Below, one piece after another: positions 24,339-35,200 of a DNA stretch of 38,076 nucleotides (positions are counted from its first letter, which is position 1; every line of letters starts with the position of its first letter). The DNA lies in NCBI RefSeq assembly GCF_910593785.1, contig NZ_CAJVAP010000028.1, positions 1 through 38,076 on the forward strand, given 5' to 3'. Under the pieces are notes generated by a model, which was not told the DNA's origin, searched no databases, and worked only from the letters and a program-made list of their open reading frames with translations. Origin of the DNA: Leucobacter soli. GTDB lineage: Bacteria > Actinomycetota > Actinomycetes > Actinomycetales > Microbacteriaceae. A program made the translations under genes and the position numbers.

Positions 24339-26825
24339 CTATCGCTCTTCCGTTCGATCCGGAAGCTCCGCAGCCGATTCTTCCGTACTCCGACGCCGTG
24401 CGGCAAACATTACGCCGTAGGAGCTCAGCGCATAAGCCGCTCGGATCCGCCTCATTCGACCGAATCCCGCCTCGCGCTCCGCACGATCGGCGTCGGCCGC
24501 CGCCCACATCCAGTCGGCCTCTTCGTCGCCGATACCGCTCGGCGAGAACACCGCCCGGTCCGCCCGCTCCGCGGCCCAGCGTGCCGGGGCGGTGCCCAGC
24601 ACGGCTGCGACCTCCGGTCGACCGGCGGCGCGCGGCACGCGCACACCCGCATCGGCGGCCCGATCCAGCATCTCCTGCCAGGCCCCGAGGGCCCGCAACT
24701 CGGGATCCGCCTCGGCACGCCGGCGGTGGCGCCGCCATCGCTTCGCGAACGGCAGGAACAGCAGCGGGAGCGCCAGGAGCGCCAGGGCTGCGACCGAGAG
24801 ACCGGCGATGCGCAGCACCGGCCAGATCCACGACGCGGCGGGCGGCTCCTCCGCCGGATCCGCGTCGTCGCTCTGCTCCCCGGTGCCCAACGGAGGATCG
24901 ACCTCGTTCGCGTCGCGCTCCTCCGGCGTCGTCGGGAACTCCGGCAGCTGCTCGCCCTTCTCGATCGCCTGCGGCGGCTGTTCGACCTGCGGGCTGACGT
25001 CGAACGGCACCCAACCGCTCGCATCGCGCACCTCGATCCACGCGGCGAGATGCTCGCCGGTGCAGACGTCGGAGCACGCCGGCACGCCGGGCACACCGGC
25101 GCCCTCGCCACCGAGCCGGACACCGAGCACGACGCGCGATTCGAAACCGAGCGAACGGGCCACCAGCGCCGCAGCCGCGGCGAACTGCTCGTCGTCGCCC
25201 ACGCCGGCCACGAGCTGCTCGACGGGCGCCTCCTCGCCGACCTGGCGCTCCTGCGAGTTGAGCTGCGCGAAGAGCTGCTCGAGACGAGCCGCCGAATGGC
25301 CGCCCGCGCTCTGCTCGAACCGGGTTCCGTACGCCGCCGAGAGCCGTTCGATCCACAGCCGCTCGCCCTCGCCGTCACTCAGCGCGTGGCTGAGATAGCC
25401 GCGCTCGCGGAGACGCCGGACCAGCTCGGCGAATCCCTCCCCGGTCGCCGGCTGCTGCTGCGCCGCGACCCAGGCGCTCAGTTCGGGCATCGCCTCCGTA
25501 TCGAAGCCGCCATCGAAGCCGGCGTCGAGGTCCGCGTCGCCGACGCCGGGCTCGGCGAGCGGCGCGCCGAGCGAGTCCGGATCGGGCGCCGCGCTCATGA
25601 TCGCGCGATAGCCGTCTCCCTCCTGCAGGCCGATGGACTCCCGGCCTCCCGGCACCGCGATCGCCGCGCCGGTGCGCCGATTCACGTAGAAGGCATCGGC
25701 GAGTTCGGCCGCCCGCGACCCGTCGAACACGGGCACGCTGCCCAGCTCGGCGGTCGGCGCCCAGATGCCCGAGTACCCCGGCCCGACCCGCACGGCCACC
25801 TGCGTCGGCCGTTCGACCCGGTCTCCGCTCGGGAAGCGGGCGAACCGGCCGGCCTCATCGGCACCGACGTGGAAGTCGACCCCGTCGTACGCGTCGAGCA
25901 CGGCGAGCCGCAGTCGCCCGGGGGGCTCAGCCCCGGCATCTACGGCGAAGAGCTCCTCCTCGAAGAGCGCGTCGCGCTTATAGGCGCGGTATCCGGCGAG
26001 CGGACTCGCCTGCTCGCGGATCACGAGCTCGGGATCGATGCGATCCCGCGGCACCGCGCGCGCGCCGCGGTCGAGCGCCGGTGCCAGCGCGAGCGACACG
26101 GCCACGGCGATCGCGAGCGTGACGACTCCCACCAGCACCCGGACGGCGCGGCCGCGCGAGGCCGTCGCCGATTCGGCCCGGCCGAGCCGCAGTGCCGCCC
26201 GACGCCCCGCGCCCGCGGTGGCGACGACCCAGACCGCTCCGAGCAGCGCCGCCCCGGCCCAGAGCGCGAGCTCGTGCGGTGCCGAGATCGTGAACGGGCC
26301 GAGGTGCAGCGGGGCGCTCACCGCCGATGACCCGAACACCGTGCCGAATGCGACCGGGGCGAGCAGCGGGAACGCCGCGAACGGGGCGAAGCGGCCGGCG
26401 CGCAACGCGATCCAGGTGGTCAGGAAGACCGTGAGCAGGAGCACCAGGTACGCCGGGACCAGCATCGTCTGGTAGGTGCCGACGGGCAGCGTCAGCGTGA
26501 GCAGCTGCTTCCAGCCGAGCACCACGGCCGCCACTCCGTCGGCGATCCCGCGGAGCGGGGCGAGCGGGAACGGCCGCAACGACTGCGGCACCGCGACCGG
26601 CACGACCGTGAGCGCGAAGACGACGAAGAGGGCGAGGGCGGCGGCCGGGCCCGGCCAGCGGCGGCGGGCGGCGAGCGCCGCGACGCCGACCCCGGCCGCC
26701 AGCGCGACCGCGGCGGGCACGAGCAGCCACGGATCCCGATAGATGGGCCAGGCTGCGAGCACCCCGAGCAGCACCGCCGCCGCCGAGGCGAGCGATGCGG
26801 CGATGAGTCTGGAACGCGTCGTCAC
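24339..26825 (-). CDS. Transglutaminase-fold membrane protein (TgpA-like), probably catalytically inactive
   Basis: 828 residues. About six N-terminal membrane helices (residues 8-240), a periplasm-side/extracellular transglutaminase-like domain (about 480-620), a C-terminal membrane helix (about 695-720) and a cytoplasmic DUF4129-like tail. In the core, the nucleophile position in the G-x-C-x-x-F-A motif reads GDDEQFA with Asp545, and the His normally before Ala-Trp is Ala594 (EHLAAWIEV; a His sits two residues earlier at 592). GWVPFDVSP is kept. So the fold remains but the Cys-His pair is missing, suggesting a binding or scaffold role. Start GTG 26825 overlaps the DUF58 stop. MoxR-DUF58-transglutaminase triplets are common in bacteria. 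Confidence 0.88.
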   Translation of the reverse strand: MTTRSRLIAASLASAAAVLLGVLAAWPIYRDPWLLVPAAVALAAGVGVAALAARRRWPGPAAALALFVVFALTVVPVAVPQSLRPFPLAPLRGIADGVAAVVLGWKQLLTLTLPVGTYQTMLVPAYLVLLLTVFLTTWIALRAGRFAPFAAFPLLAPVAFGTVFGSSAVSAPLHLGPFTISAPHELALWAGAALLGAVWVVATAGAGRRAALRLGRAESATASRGRAVRVLVGVVTLAIAVAVSLALAPALDRGARAVPRDRIDPELVIREQASPLAGYRAYKRDALFEEELFAVDAGAEPPGRLRLAVLDAYDGVDFHVGADEAGRFARFPSGDRVERPTQVAVRVGPGYSGIWAPTAELGSVPVFDGSRAAELADAFYVNRRTGAAIAVPGGRESIGLQEGDGYRAIMSAAPDPDSLGAPLAEPGVGDADLDAGFDGGFDTEAMPELSAWVAAQQQPATGEGFAELVRRLRERGYLSHALSDGEGERLWIERLSAAYGTRFEQSAGGHSAARLEQLFAQLNSQERQVGEEAPVEQLVAGVGDDEQFAAAAALVARSLGFESRVVLGVRLGGEGAGVPGVPACSDVCTGEHLAAWIEVRDASGWVPFDVSPQVEQPPQAIEKGEQLPEFPTTPEERDANEVDPPLGTGEQSDDADPAEEPPAASWIWPVLRIAGLSVAALALLALPLLFLPFAKRWRRHRRRAEADPELRALGAWQEMLDRAADAGVRVPRAAGRPEVAAVLGTAPARWAAERADRAVFSPSGIGDEEADWMWAAADADRAEREAGFGRMRRIRAAYALSSYGVMFAARRRSTEESAAELPDRTEER

Positions 26826-28198
26826 TGGCCGCTCCGCAGCATCAGCCTCGGCAGGTCGCCGAGCGCGCCGACCGTGACGAGGGTCAGCGGGGTGAGCCGC
26901 TGCGCCCGCGGCTCGGCCAGCCACTCGCAGCGGACCGCGAGCACCTGCACGTCGGGCGGGAAGGCCGCGGAGGCGCGGCGCAACCGCAGCATGTCGGGTC
27001 GGGAGCCGGTGATCAGTGCGACGATGGAGAGCGGCCTTCCCGAATCGGCGAGGCTGCGGGCGAGCACCTCGAACGGCAGCCCCTCCTCCGTGCTGCCGAG
27101 CTCGGCCCAGGCGTCCAGCAGCTCGACGGGGTCGCGCGACGGCAGCTCCTCGAGCCCGTCGATGCTGGGCCGGATCCGGCCAGGTGCCCAGGCCGACGCG
27201 ACGAATCGTTCACGCCCCTCGCGCACCGCCTGCACCGAGAGCGAGGCGGCGACGCTCACGCCGAGCTCGAACTCGTCGTCGCTCGCGTACTCCTCGCGCA
27301 GCGCGTCGAAGAGCACCGCGACGCGGGCGGTCTGCGACTCCTCGAACTGGCGCACCATGAGCGTGCCCGTCTTGGCGGTCGACTTCCAGTGGACGTGCCG
27401 CAGCGCATCGCCGTGCGCGTACTCGCGCACCGCGTGGAACGAGAGATCCGCCTCGGTCAGCCGGCGGCTCGGCCGGCCCTCGAGATCGCGGACCAGGCCG
27501 GCGGAGTGCGGTGGCAGCGCCGCAGTCGGGGGGTGGACGTGCAGCAGGTGGCGGTCTCGCCAGGTCACTTCGCGCCGTAGGAGGCCGAGCGGATCCTGCC
27601 GGGCCAGCGTGAGCGGGCCGACGCGGATCACGCCGCGCCGGGGCGCCGCCACGACAGCGGTCAGCCGCGTGCGCTCGTGCGGTCCGAGGAGCGGCACGGT
27701 GAGCTCGCGCAGCGCCTCTCCGACCGGGAGCTCCGCCACCGCGGGCAGCTGCGGGCGGGCCGAAGCGTTCTCGACGAGGACCTCGACGCGCAGTTCACCG
27801 CCCACCACGACGTTCCGCCGGTTCGGCTCGATAGCCGTGCGGTACCGGCGCGATCCCAGGAGGAAGGGCAGCGCGATGAGCAGCAGCACCGCACCGACCA
27901 CGGCGACGAACCAGCCTTCGACCCAGCTCGGTCCGAAGCCGGCGACGCTCCCCGCGACGACGACCGCGAGCACGAACCAGCCGACCGGCGTCACCGCCCG
28001 GGTCGCGGCCCGCCAGGCGCGACGCATCCGTCGCCCCGCCCGTCTGGCCCACCGACGCGCGGTCAGCCGCCGGCGCTCGCTCGGCTGGAGCGCGGCGGCA
28101 CCCCCGCCGCGGCCGGCGCCACCGGTGCGGTCGGCGGTGCGGTCGATGCGCGATCCGGTCTGCCAGAGCGTCCGGCTGCGCGTGCGCTGGGCGTTCAC
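26822..28198 (-). CDS. DUF58 domain-containing membrane protein
   Basis: 458 residues. Arg-rich N-terminus, two membrane helices (about residues 72-118: VGWFVLAVVVAGSVAGFG and WFVAVVGAVLLLIALPFLL), a beta-rich segment, then the DUF58 core VREYAHGDALRHVHWKSTA with a von Willebrand A-like continuation (ARVAVLFDALREEY). DUF58 proteins pair with MoxR ATPases, probably as their membrane-bound clients in assembly of envelope complexes. The GTG at 28198 overlaps the MoxR stop (GTGA) and the stop overlaps the transglutaminase-fold gene start, so the three are translated in a coupled fashion. Confidence 0.92.
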   Translation of the reverse strand: MNAQRTRSRTLWQTGSRIDRTADRTGGAGRGGGAAALQPSERRRLTARRWARRAGRRMRRAWRAATRAVTPVGWFVLAVVVAGSVAGFGPSWVEGWFVAVVGAVLLLIALPFLLGSRRYRTAIEPNRRNVVVGGELRVEVLVENASARPQLPAVAELPVGEALRELTVPLLGPHERTRLTAVVAAPRRGVIRVGPLTLARQDPLGLLRREVTWRDRHLLHVHPPTAALPPHSAGLVRDLEGRPSRRLTEADLSFHAVREYAHGDALRHVHWKSTAKTGTLMVRQFEESQTARVAVLFDALREEYASDDEFELGVSVAASLSVQAVREGRERFVASAWAPGRIRPSIDGLEELPSRDPVELLDAWAELGSTEEGLPFEVLARSLADSGRPLSIVALITGSRPDMLRLRRASAAFPPDVQVLAVRCEWLAEPRAQRLTPLTLVTVGALGDLPRLMLRSGQ

Positions 28199-29187
28199 GC
28201 GGTGCCGTTCTCCCGGGGTTCGGCGATGTCGAGCAGGATCTGCGCGACGATCTGCTCGGCGACGACGCCGTCGAACTCGGCCTCCGGCTCGAGCACGAGG
28301 CGATGCGCGAGGACGGCGGTCGCGAGCCCCCGCACGTCGTCGGGCACGACGAAGGCGCGCCCCTGCACCAGCGCCCAGGCCTGCGCGAGCCGCTGCAGGG
28401 CGAGCGCTCCGCGCACGCTCGCTCCCAGGCGCACCTCGGTCGCGTTCCGCGTCGCCTCGACCAGACGGGTGATGTACTCCGCGATGAGCGGGCTCACGAA
28501 GACCTGGGAGGCGAACTCCTGGATCTGCAGCAGCGTCCCCGTCGACATGACGGGCTGCACCTTGGGCTTGGCGGCCTGCTGCTGCAGTATGCGCCGCATC
28601 GCGGTGTCGTCCGGGTAGCCGATGCTGGTCTTGATCATGAAGCGATCGAGCTGCGCCTCGGGAAGCCGGTAGGTGCCCGCCTGCTCGACGGGATTCTGCG
28701 TCGCGATCACCAGGAACGGCGTACCCACCGGATGCGTCCGGCCGTCGACCGTGACCTGACGCTCCTCCATGACCTCGAGCAGCGCGGACTGCGTCTTCGG
28801 GCTCGCCCGGTTGATCTCGTCCGCCAGGACGACGTTCGCGAAGATCGGACCGGCGTGGAACTCGAACGCACCCTGCCGCTGGTCGTAGACGGTGACGCCG
28901 GTGACGTCGCCGGGCAGCAGGTCCGGGGTGAACTGGATGCGCGACGAGGTGCCCTGCGACACCAGCGCGAGCGTGCGCGCCAGCGCGGTCTTGCCGGTGC
29001 CCGGCACGTCTTCGAGCAGGACGTGCCCGCCCGCGATCTGCGTCGCGAGGACCAGCTCGACGACGCGCCGCTTGCCGTGGATGACCTGTTCCACGGCATC
29101 CGCCGCCGTACGCACGGAGTCTCCGGCCCAACCGGCGCGGTCGTCGGAGAGCGGGCTCGGCTCCGTCGGGGAGTGGTCGGTCGTCAT
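28195..29187 (-). CDS. MoxR-family AAA+ ATPase
   Basis: 330 residues. Walker A LLEDVPGTGKTALARTLA (about residues 55-72), Walker B NVVLADEINRASPKTQSALLE, sensor I VIATQNPVEQAGTY and LPEAQLDRFM are all intact, followed by the MoxR lid domain. MoxR proteins act as chaperone-like ATPases that insert cofactors or mature complexes together with VWA/DUF58 partners. I chose the ATG at 29187 with GAAGGA 5 bases upstream; earlier in-frame starts add a disordered Arg/Ser/Pro stretch. The 52-bp gap to the Ig/FN3 gene is the widest in the operon. Confidence 0.95.
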   Translation of the reverse strand: MTTDHSPTEPSPLSDDRAGWAGDSVRTAADAVEQVIHGKRRVVELVLATQIAGGHVLLEDVPGTGKTALARTLALVSQGTSSRIQFTPDLLPGDVTGVTVYDQRQGAFEFHAGPIFANVVLADEINRASPKTQSALLEVMEERQVTVDGRTHPVGTPFLVIATQNPVEQAGTYRLPEAQLDRFMIKTSIGYPDDTAMRRILQQQAAKPKVQPVMSTGTLLQIQEFASQVFVSPLIAEYITRLVEATRNATEVRLGASVRGALALQRLAQAWALVQGRAFVVPDDVRGLATAVLAHRLVLEPEAEFDGVVAEQIVAQILLDIAEPRENGTA

Positions 29188-29239
29188 GGGCATCCTTCGG
29201 TGTCGGATCGGAATGGGCGGGGGCCCGGTCGGCGTCGCG

Positions 29240-32200
29240 CTAGGGGCAGACCGGGATCGGCTGAGGGGGCGGGGGGTCGAAAGACGCGAAGGATCCGGTC
29301 CAGTCGATACCGAGCATCCCCGTCGCCTCGTCATAGGCGACCGTAGCAGCGCTCCGCGCGGCCGCCGAGACTCGCTCGCGGAGCGCGCTCTGCTCGACCG
29401 GAGTCGAGATGCATCCGCCGAGGTCGACGATTACCGGGGCGGGGGCGCCCGCGGGCACCACTTCGGCCCACTCGGAGGTCGCGCCGCCCTGCACCTGCCG
29501 GATGAACACGGTCTGCACCGAGCCGGGATCGAGCTCGGGGAAGGCCGACCCCGTGGGGCCGTTCGTACCGAGACGGTACTCCACGTCGAATCCCGGCCGG
29601 GGCGACGGCTCGGGCGGGACGACCTCGGTGTACCGGATCCGGGTGCCGGCCTCGATCTCAGGCACGGCCCCGATGGAATAGCTGAGCCCGGTGAGCGCCT
29701 CCGGGCGCCCGCCGACCCGGATCGTGCCGCTCTTCACCGCGGAGACGCCCCAGGTGTTGCTGACGCAGGCATCGACGTTCATGTTCTGGAAGAGGGTGCC
29801 GACCAACTCGATGGACGAGGTCGACGAGGTCGGAGTGCAGGCCCCGGCACTCGTCGCCCCGTAGAGCAGCGCGCCGCCGTAGTTCGACCGGCCCTCGATC
29901 CGAGCGGTCACGGTCGGCGAGAGCGGCGCGGACTCGAGGATGAGCGAGGTGACCTCGGGCAGGCCGCCGACCGCCGTCGTCCCGCTGGTCGTGCCGCCCG
30001 TGTTCGATTCGCCCGACGGATGCGGGAACCGGCTGTTCGCGACCGCCTGGTAGGCGACCGCGTCGCCCGCGCTCACGCGAGCGATCGTGGCCGTGCCCGA
30101 GGCTCCGGCGACGGTGGCCTGCTTCCTGCCGTTGATGAGGATGTCGATGCTGCCGGTCGACGAGTCGCTCGAGCTCACCTGGAACCTCACCGTGCCCTCG
30201 GAGACGGACTCCGCCGAGATCTGCTGCACGGCATCGACGGATGGCGCCTCGGGGAGCCGGAACGCCCAGGTGCGCACGGGCCCCGTCGGCGTCGACGCAC
30301 CGACCCGGTTGACGGCGACCGCGCTGAACTGGTGCACCTCGCCCGCCTTCAGCCCGGAGACCTCGCACATGTGGCTGCCGCCGCTGGCCGAGCAGTCGGC
30401 GGGGACGGCCGCATCGCCCTCCATGATCCGGATCTCCTGCAGTTCGGGGTAGGCGTTCGCCGCCTCGCCGAGCACGACCTGGAGCCGCACCGAGGTCGCG
30501 GTGAACCCCACCGCCGAGATGCTCTGGGGTGCGCGGGGCAGACCACTCGCGTCGAGCGTGATCGTCCCCGTACCGGGACGATGCTGTGCGTCTTCGACGG
30601 TGAACGTCGCCTCGCAGGTGCCGCCCGGCCCCGTGCGGTCGGCCCATTCGACCGCGACCGAGTCCCCGTCTGCCAGGATCCGGCCGTACCGGCAGCCGGG
30701 GTCCTCGACGGAGCGCACCGCGAGCCCTCCGCCGCTCTTCCCCGCAAAGGGATCGATCTGGCCGGCGACTCCGGCGCCGACGAGCGGAGCGCGGCACGTC
30801 GATCCGACGCGGCAGTCCAGCCGCACCGTCCCGCCGACCGGGGCGTCCCTGGCCGCCTCACCGACGCGCAGGGTGAGCGTCGACCGGCTCTCGCCCGCCC
30901 CGGCGACATCGACCCTGACGAGGGTCTGCGCGCCAGTCGACGCGCCCGCCGGCGCCGTCACCGCGAGCCGGCCGGACGCCGGATCCAGCGGTCCGAACTC
31001 GAACACCCCCTCACCGGCGATGCGCCAGCTGAGCGCGGCCGCGTCGCCCGTGCGTCCGCCCTGCCAGGTGAGCATCTCCGCGAGCTCGATCGTCTGGGTC
31101 TCGCCCGGGGCGATCGTACGACCCAGCGGGTGCAGCTGCACCGTCGGATCGTCGGGCACGATGTCGATCGGGATCGGCAGCACGGTGAAGACCGTCTGCT
31201 CGGCGAGGCGCACCCGGATCATGCACGCATCGCGCCACGGTGCTTCACGGCCCGCCGCGTAGCGGATCGTCGTGTCGCCGATCGCGGAGCACGCGGCCTG
31301 GGAGCGCTGCACCCCGAAGGCGCCGCCGTCCAGCACGATGTCGTCACCGGACCCGAGGTCGAGCAGCTCGCGCACATCGGCCTCGACGGATCGCCCCTCC
31401 TCGACGGAGAGCGGCGCGGCACCGGCCTTCAGCGTCAGCCGCAGCTCGTCCAACGGCGGCACGATCAGGAATCCGTAGCCAGAGACCTCGACGCCCGCCG
31501 CGTCCCTACCGGTGAGACGGAACGCCACGAGGTCGCCCTCGGGCCGGTACTCGCCCGAAATGCTGGATCCGCTCACCCGGTACCGGCCTGCCGCCTCCCC
31601 CCACAGCGAGAGGCGCAGCTTCGAGATGTCGCCCGTCGCCCACTGCACGCGTCCGGTGACCACATCGACGCCGCCGCCCGTCAGGTCGGCGCGGTCCTTG
31701 ACCGTCAGCACCGTATCCTGCACGTTCGGCGCCTGCCGACCGATCCGGTCGCTCACCTGCACCACGATCAGACCGTCCGAGGTGCTCCCCGTCGCCCGCG
31801 AGCGCACCACGTAGCGGAACGAGACCGTGCCGCTCTCGTCGCTGCCCGCGATCGTGACGATCCCGCGGCCGAGAGCGCTCGTGTCGAGCCGGGCGGCGAG
31901 TTCCCGATAGAGCGCCGAATCACGGCCTCCTGGCGCATTGGGGACGACCTCGACCAGCTCGAGCGCACCCCCGGCGGGATCCACATCGTTGTCGAGCGGC
32001 CGCACCGCGACCGGCTCCGAGACGCCCCGCTCCATACGGACGTAGTCGCTGTAGACCACCGGCGCTCCACCGGCGGGGTCCGGCTCCGTCACGATGATCC
32101 TCAGCCGACCGACGCCTTCACCGCCGAAGCCGTCGCGCACCGTGTAGCCGATGATCTCCTCGCTGGGTTCGGCGTTCGCCGATGCCGAGACCTGAATCGT

Positions 32201-35200
32201 GCCCGTGCGCGGCAGGATCGTGGCCGAGAGCTGCGCTTCGGCCGGCTGCTCGACGTCGACCAGGCGCACGCGGTCGCCGTCGGGATCGATGTTCGAGACC
32301 GGGACCACCGCGTTGACCCGTTCGCCCGGCGCCACGCGCACGATCAGGCTCGCCGGTTTCGGGTCGGTGTTGGCGCCCGCCGCGATCACCGTCACCTGCA
32401 CGGTACCCACGTCGCTCCGGCGCGGGCTCGATGCGCCGTAGGTGGTGTACCCGAGCGTGTAGGTGCCCGGCTGATCCGGGGCGAGATACCGGAGACGCCG
32501 GCCCGATACGAACGCGAGCTCGCCCTCGGCCCCGGAGGCCGAGACCTCCGGATGCAGGACCAGCCGTTCGCCGGGCGCCGCCACGTCGTTGTCCAGGACC
32601 GGGATGTCGACGACCGATCCGGCGCGTACCGTGGCGGCGTCGGCCACCGCGATCGCTCCTGCCGACGAGACCTCCGGCACTTGGAACACCGTGATCCTGC
32701 CGCGCGCGATCCGCTCGCCCTCGGCGACGACGACCTCGGCCGATCCGATGAGCCCCGGCTGCCCGTCCGCGGTGCTGCCCGACAGCCGGATCCGAGCATG
32801 CTCGATCACGTCGGCGCGCAGCTCGCCCGCGACCACCGTCGCCGAGCGGACCGACAGAGAGCGGGAACTCGCCCCCGGGATCGCGTCGAGCACCTCGATC
32901 GTCGTATCCCCGAGCGGACGCACGAATGCGCGCAGCGGCGGCAGTGCGAGCGCGGGCCGCTCCTCCATAGCAGTGACGCGGATCACGCCGTTGCTCTCGC
33001 GCTTCGTGACGGTGTCGCGCACGGTGACGCTGACCAGGGAGTTGCCGGGGGTCTGAGCGGTGAGCGACACCGTGCCGGCGGATGGGTTCGCCACGACGCG
33101 GACGGTGCCGCTCTGCACGGCCGCGTCGACGAGCGCGAAGGATCCGGAGCCGCCGCTCACACGATTGAGCGGGTGCACTGTCGTCGGCTGACCCGTCGCG
33201 ACGGTGGCCGCGATCGCCTCGATCTCCGCTACGGCGTCGGCGCGCACGCCGATCCTCAGAGTGCGCTCGGTGCTGCCGCCCCGGGAGCCGGCGACCCGCA
33301 CCTGCACCGAGATCTCACCGTCAGCCGCATTCGGGTCCGTGTGGCGTACCGCCAGCCGGCCGTCCGCCGTCACCAGTGCGCGCGCCGGATCCTGATCGTC
33401 GACCAGTGTCGCGTCCGTCAGCATCATCGGATCGCCCTCGGCGTCGACCCAGCCCTCGAGGACCGGCAGCACGAGGGTGCCGCCCGGCACGATCGTCGGG
33501 CTCGGCCAACTGCGCTGACAGCCCACCACCGGGCACCACTGCGGCGCCGTGTTCGTCTCTTCGCCGACCACGCGCAGCTCGACGCGCGCCGGCTCGGAGA
33601 CGGCGACGCCATCGGTGATCCGGTACGAGAACACGGCCGAGCCCGAAGCGGCAGGGCTCGGCTGCAGCATCAGGCCCTGCCCGTCCGAGAGCAGCTCCAC
33701 CTGGCCGAAATCCTCCGGCAGCCCCTCTCCGAGGCCGTCCGGCACGATGGTGAGCACGTCCGAGCGGTTCGGATCGTAGTCGTTCAACAGCACCGGGAGC
33801 GGCACGGGCTCGCCGGCGCGCACCCCGAACGCATCGTTCACCGCGACCGGCGGCTTCTGCTCCGTCGCCTCCGACACGACGGTGCCGCTGACCTGCTTCG
33901 GCGGGTCCACGAGATCCCACTGCGCCGTCGGGATCAACCGCCCGTCGGGTACCGTCCACAGCATGCCGGTGCTCGTCTCCGAGAGCACCGCCCGGTTCCC
34001 GCCCGTCTGAATCACCGGCGCGAATTCGTCGACGCCGTCCTGGGACGCCTCGACCTCGAGGCCGACCTGCCCGCCGGCCTCCGTCCACATCGCGCCCGCG
34101 TCCGACGCGAGCCAGGCGGCCACCATTCCGTCGCCGACCTGCTCGGGCCGTGCCGGCGCGCCGCCGAACTCCGCGACGCGAGCGGCGACGTCGCCGACCG
34201 ACCACAGTCCCGCCTCATCGGCCACCAGCGCTGCGGCTCCGCGAGCCGCGATGCTCGAACCCTGCAGCAGCGCCTCACCCGCGAGCTCCAGCTCGACCGG
34301 CGCCTCCGCACCCTCGCGCCACAGCCGTCCGCCCGCGGCATCGAGCAGCACCCACTCGCCGCCCACGACGGCGAGCTGCAGATCCTCGTCCGGGAGCCCC
34401 TCGGGCACCTCGCTCACAGTCTGTCGGAACCCACCGGTACGCGCGTCGAACCAGCGCACCGAGCGGTCCGCGTCGGAATAGAGGGCCACCAGTCCGTCCG
34501 CGTCGAGCGCCGCCGCGTCGACCTCGTAGTCCCGCTGCTGATCGGGATCGCGATCCGCGTTCTCCTCGGCGAGAGGATCGAGCCGGCTCGGAGAGGGCAG
34601 TGTTCGATCCGCGCGCCCATCGGCCGGGAGCGTCGAGAGATAGGCTTCTCCCGACTCGGTCGCGAAGAGCACCCATCCGCCGGCCGCCGTGACCTGCCGC
34701 GTCCCGGCCGGGGTGCGGAGCGCCGTCGACTCCGCGGCCGTCCCGACGGTGCCCGCGGTCACGGCGTCCCCGGCGTCTTCGGCGTCTTCGTCCTCCGCTG
34801 CGGCGGTGTCTCCATCGGACGCGGCTTCGTCGTCGCCCGACTCACCGCCGTCCGCCGACGCCGCTCCCCCGCTTCCGATGTCCTTCGGAGCGGCGGGATC
34901 GATCGGCCATGCACGACTGCTCCCCTGCGTGAGCACCACCCCGAAACCGCCCGACTGCACCACCGCGTTCGGGCTCTGCACCTGGCGCACCGTATCGATC
35001 TCGGCAGTCTCGGTGTTGATGCGCGCGTACTGCCCGCTCGCCCGCATCGCCCACACCGACGGATCCTCGCGCGGCGTCTCGCGCGAGTCGAAACCGCTCG
35101 CCACCACGGCGAGGGTCACCACGAGCGCGGCGACGACGACGCCGGAGACCCAGCCGACCCAGGGACGGGCCGGTCCCCTGCCGCGCGTCCTCACCGTCGA

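Noticed and set aside
29500..29520. LPxTG-type sortase signal near the Ig/FN3 C-terminus
   Set aside because: The C-terminus ends in PPPPQPIPVCP without LPxTG, hydrophobic stretch or basic tail.
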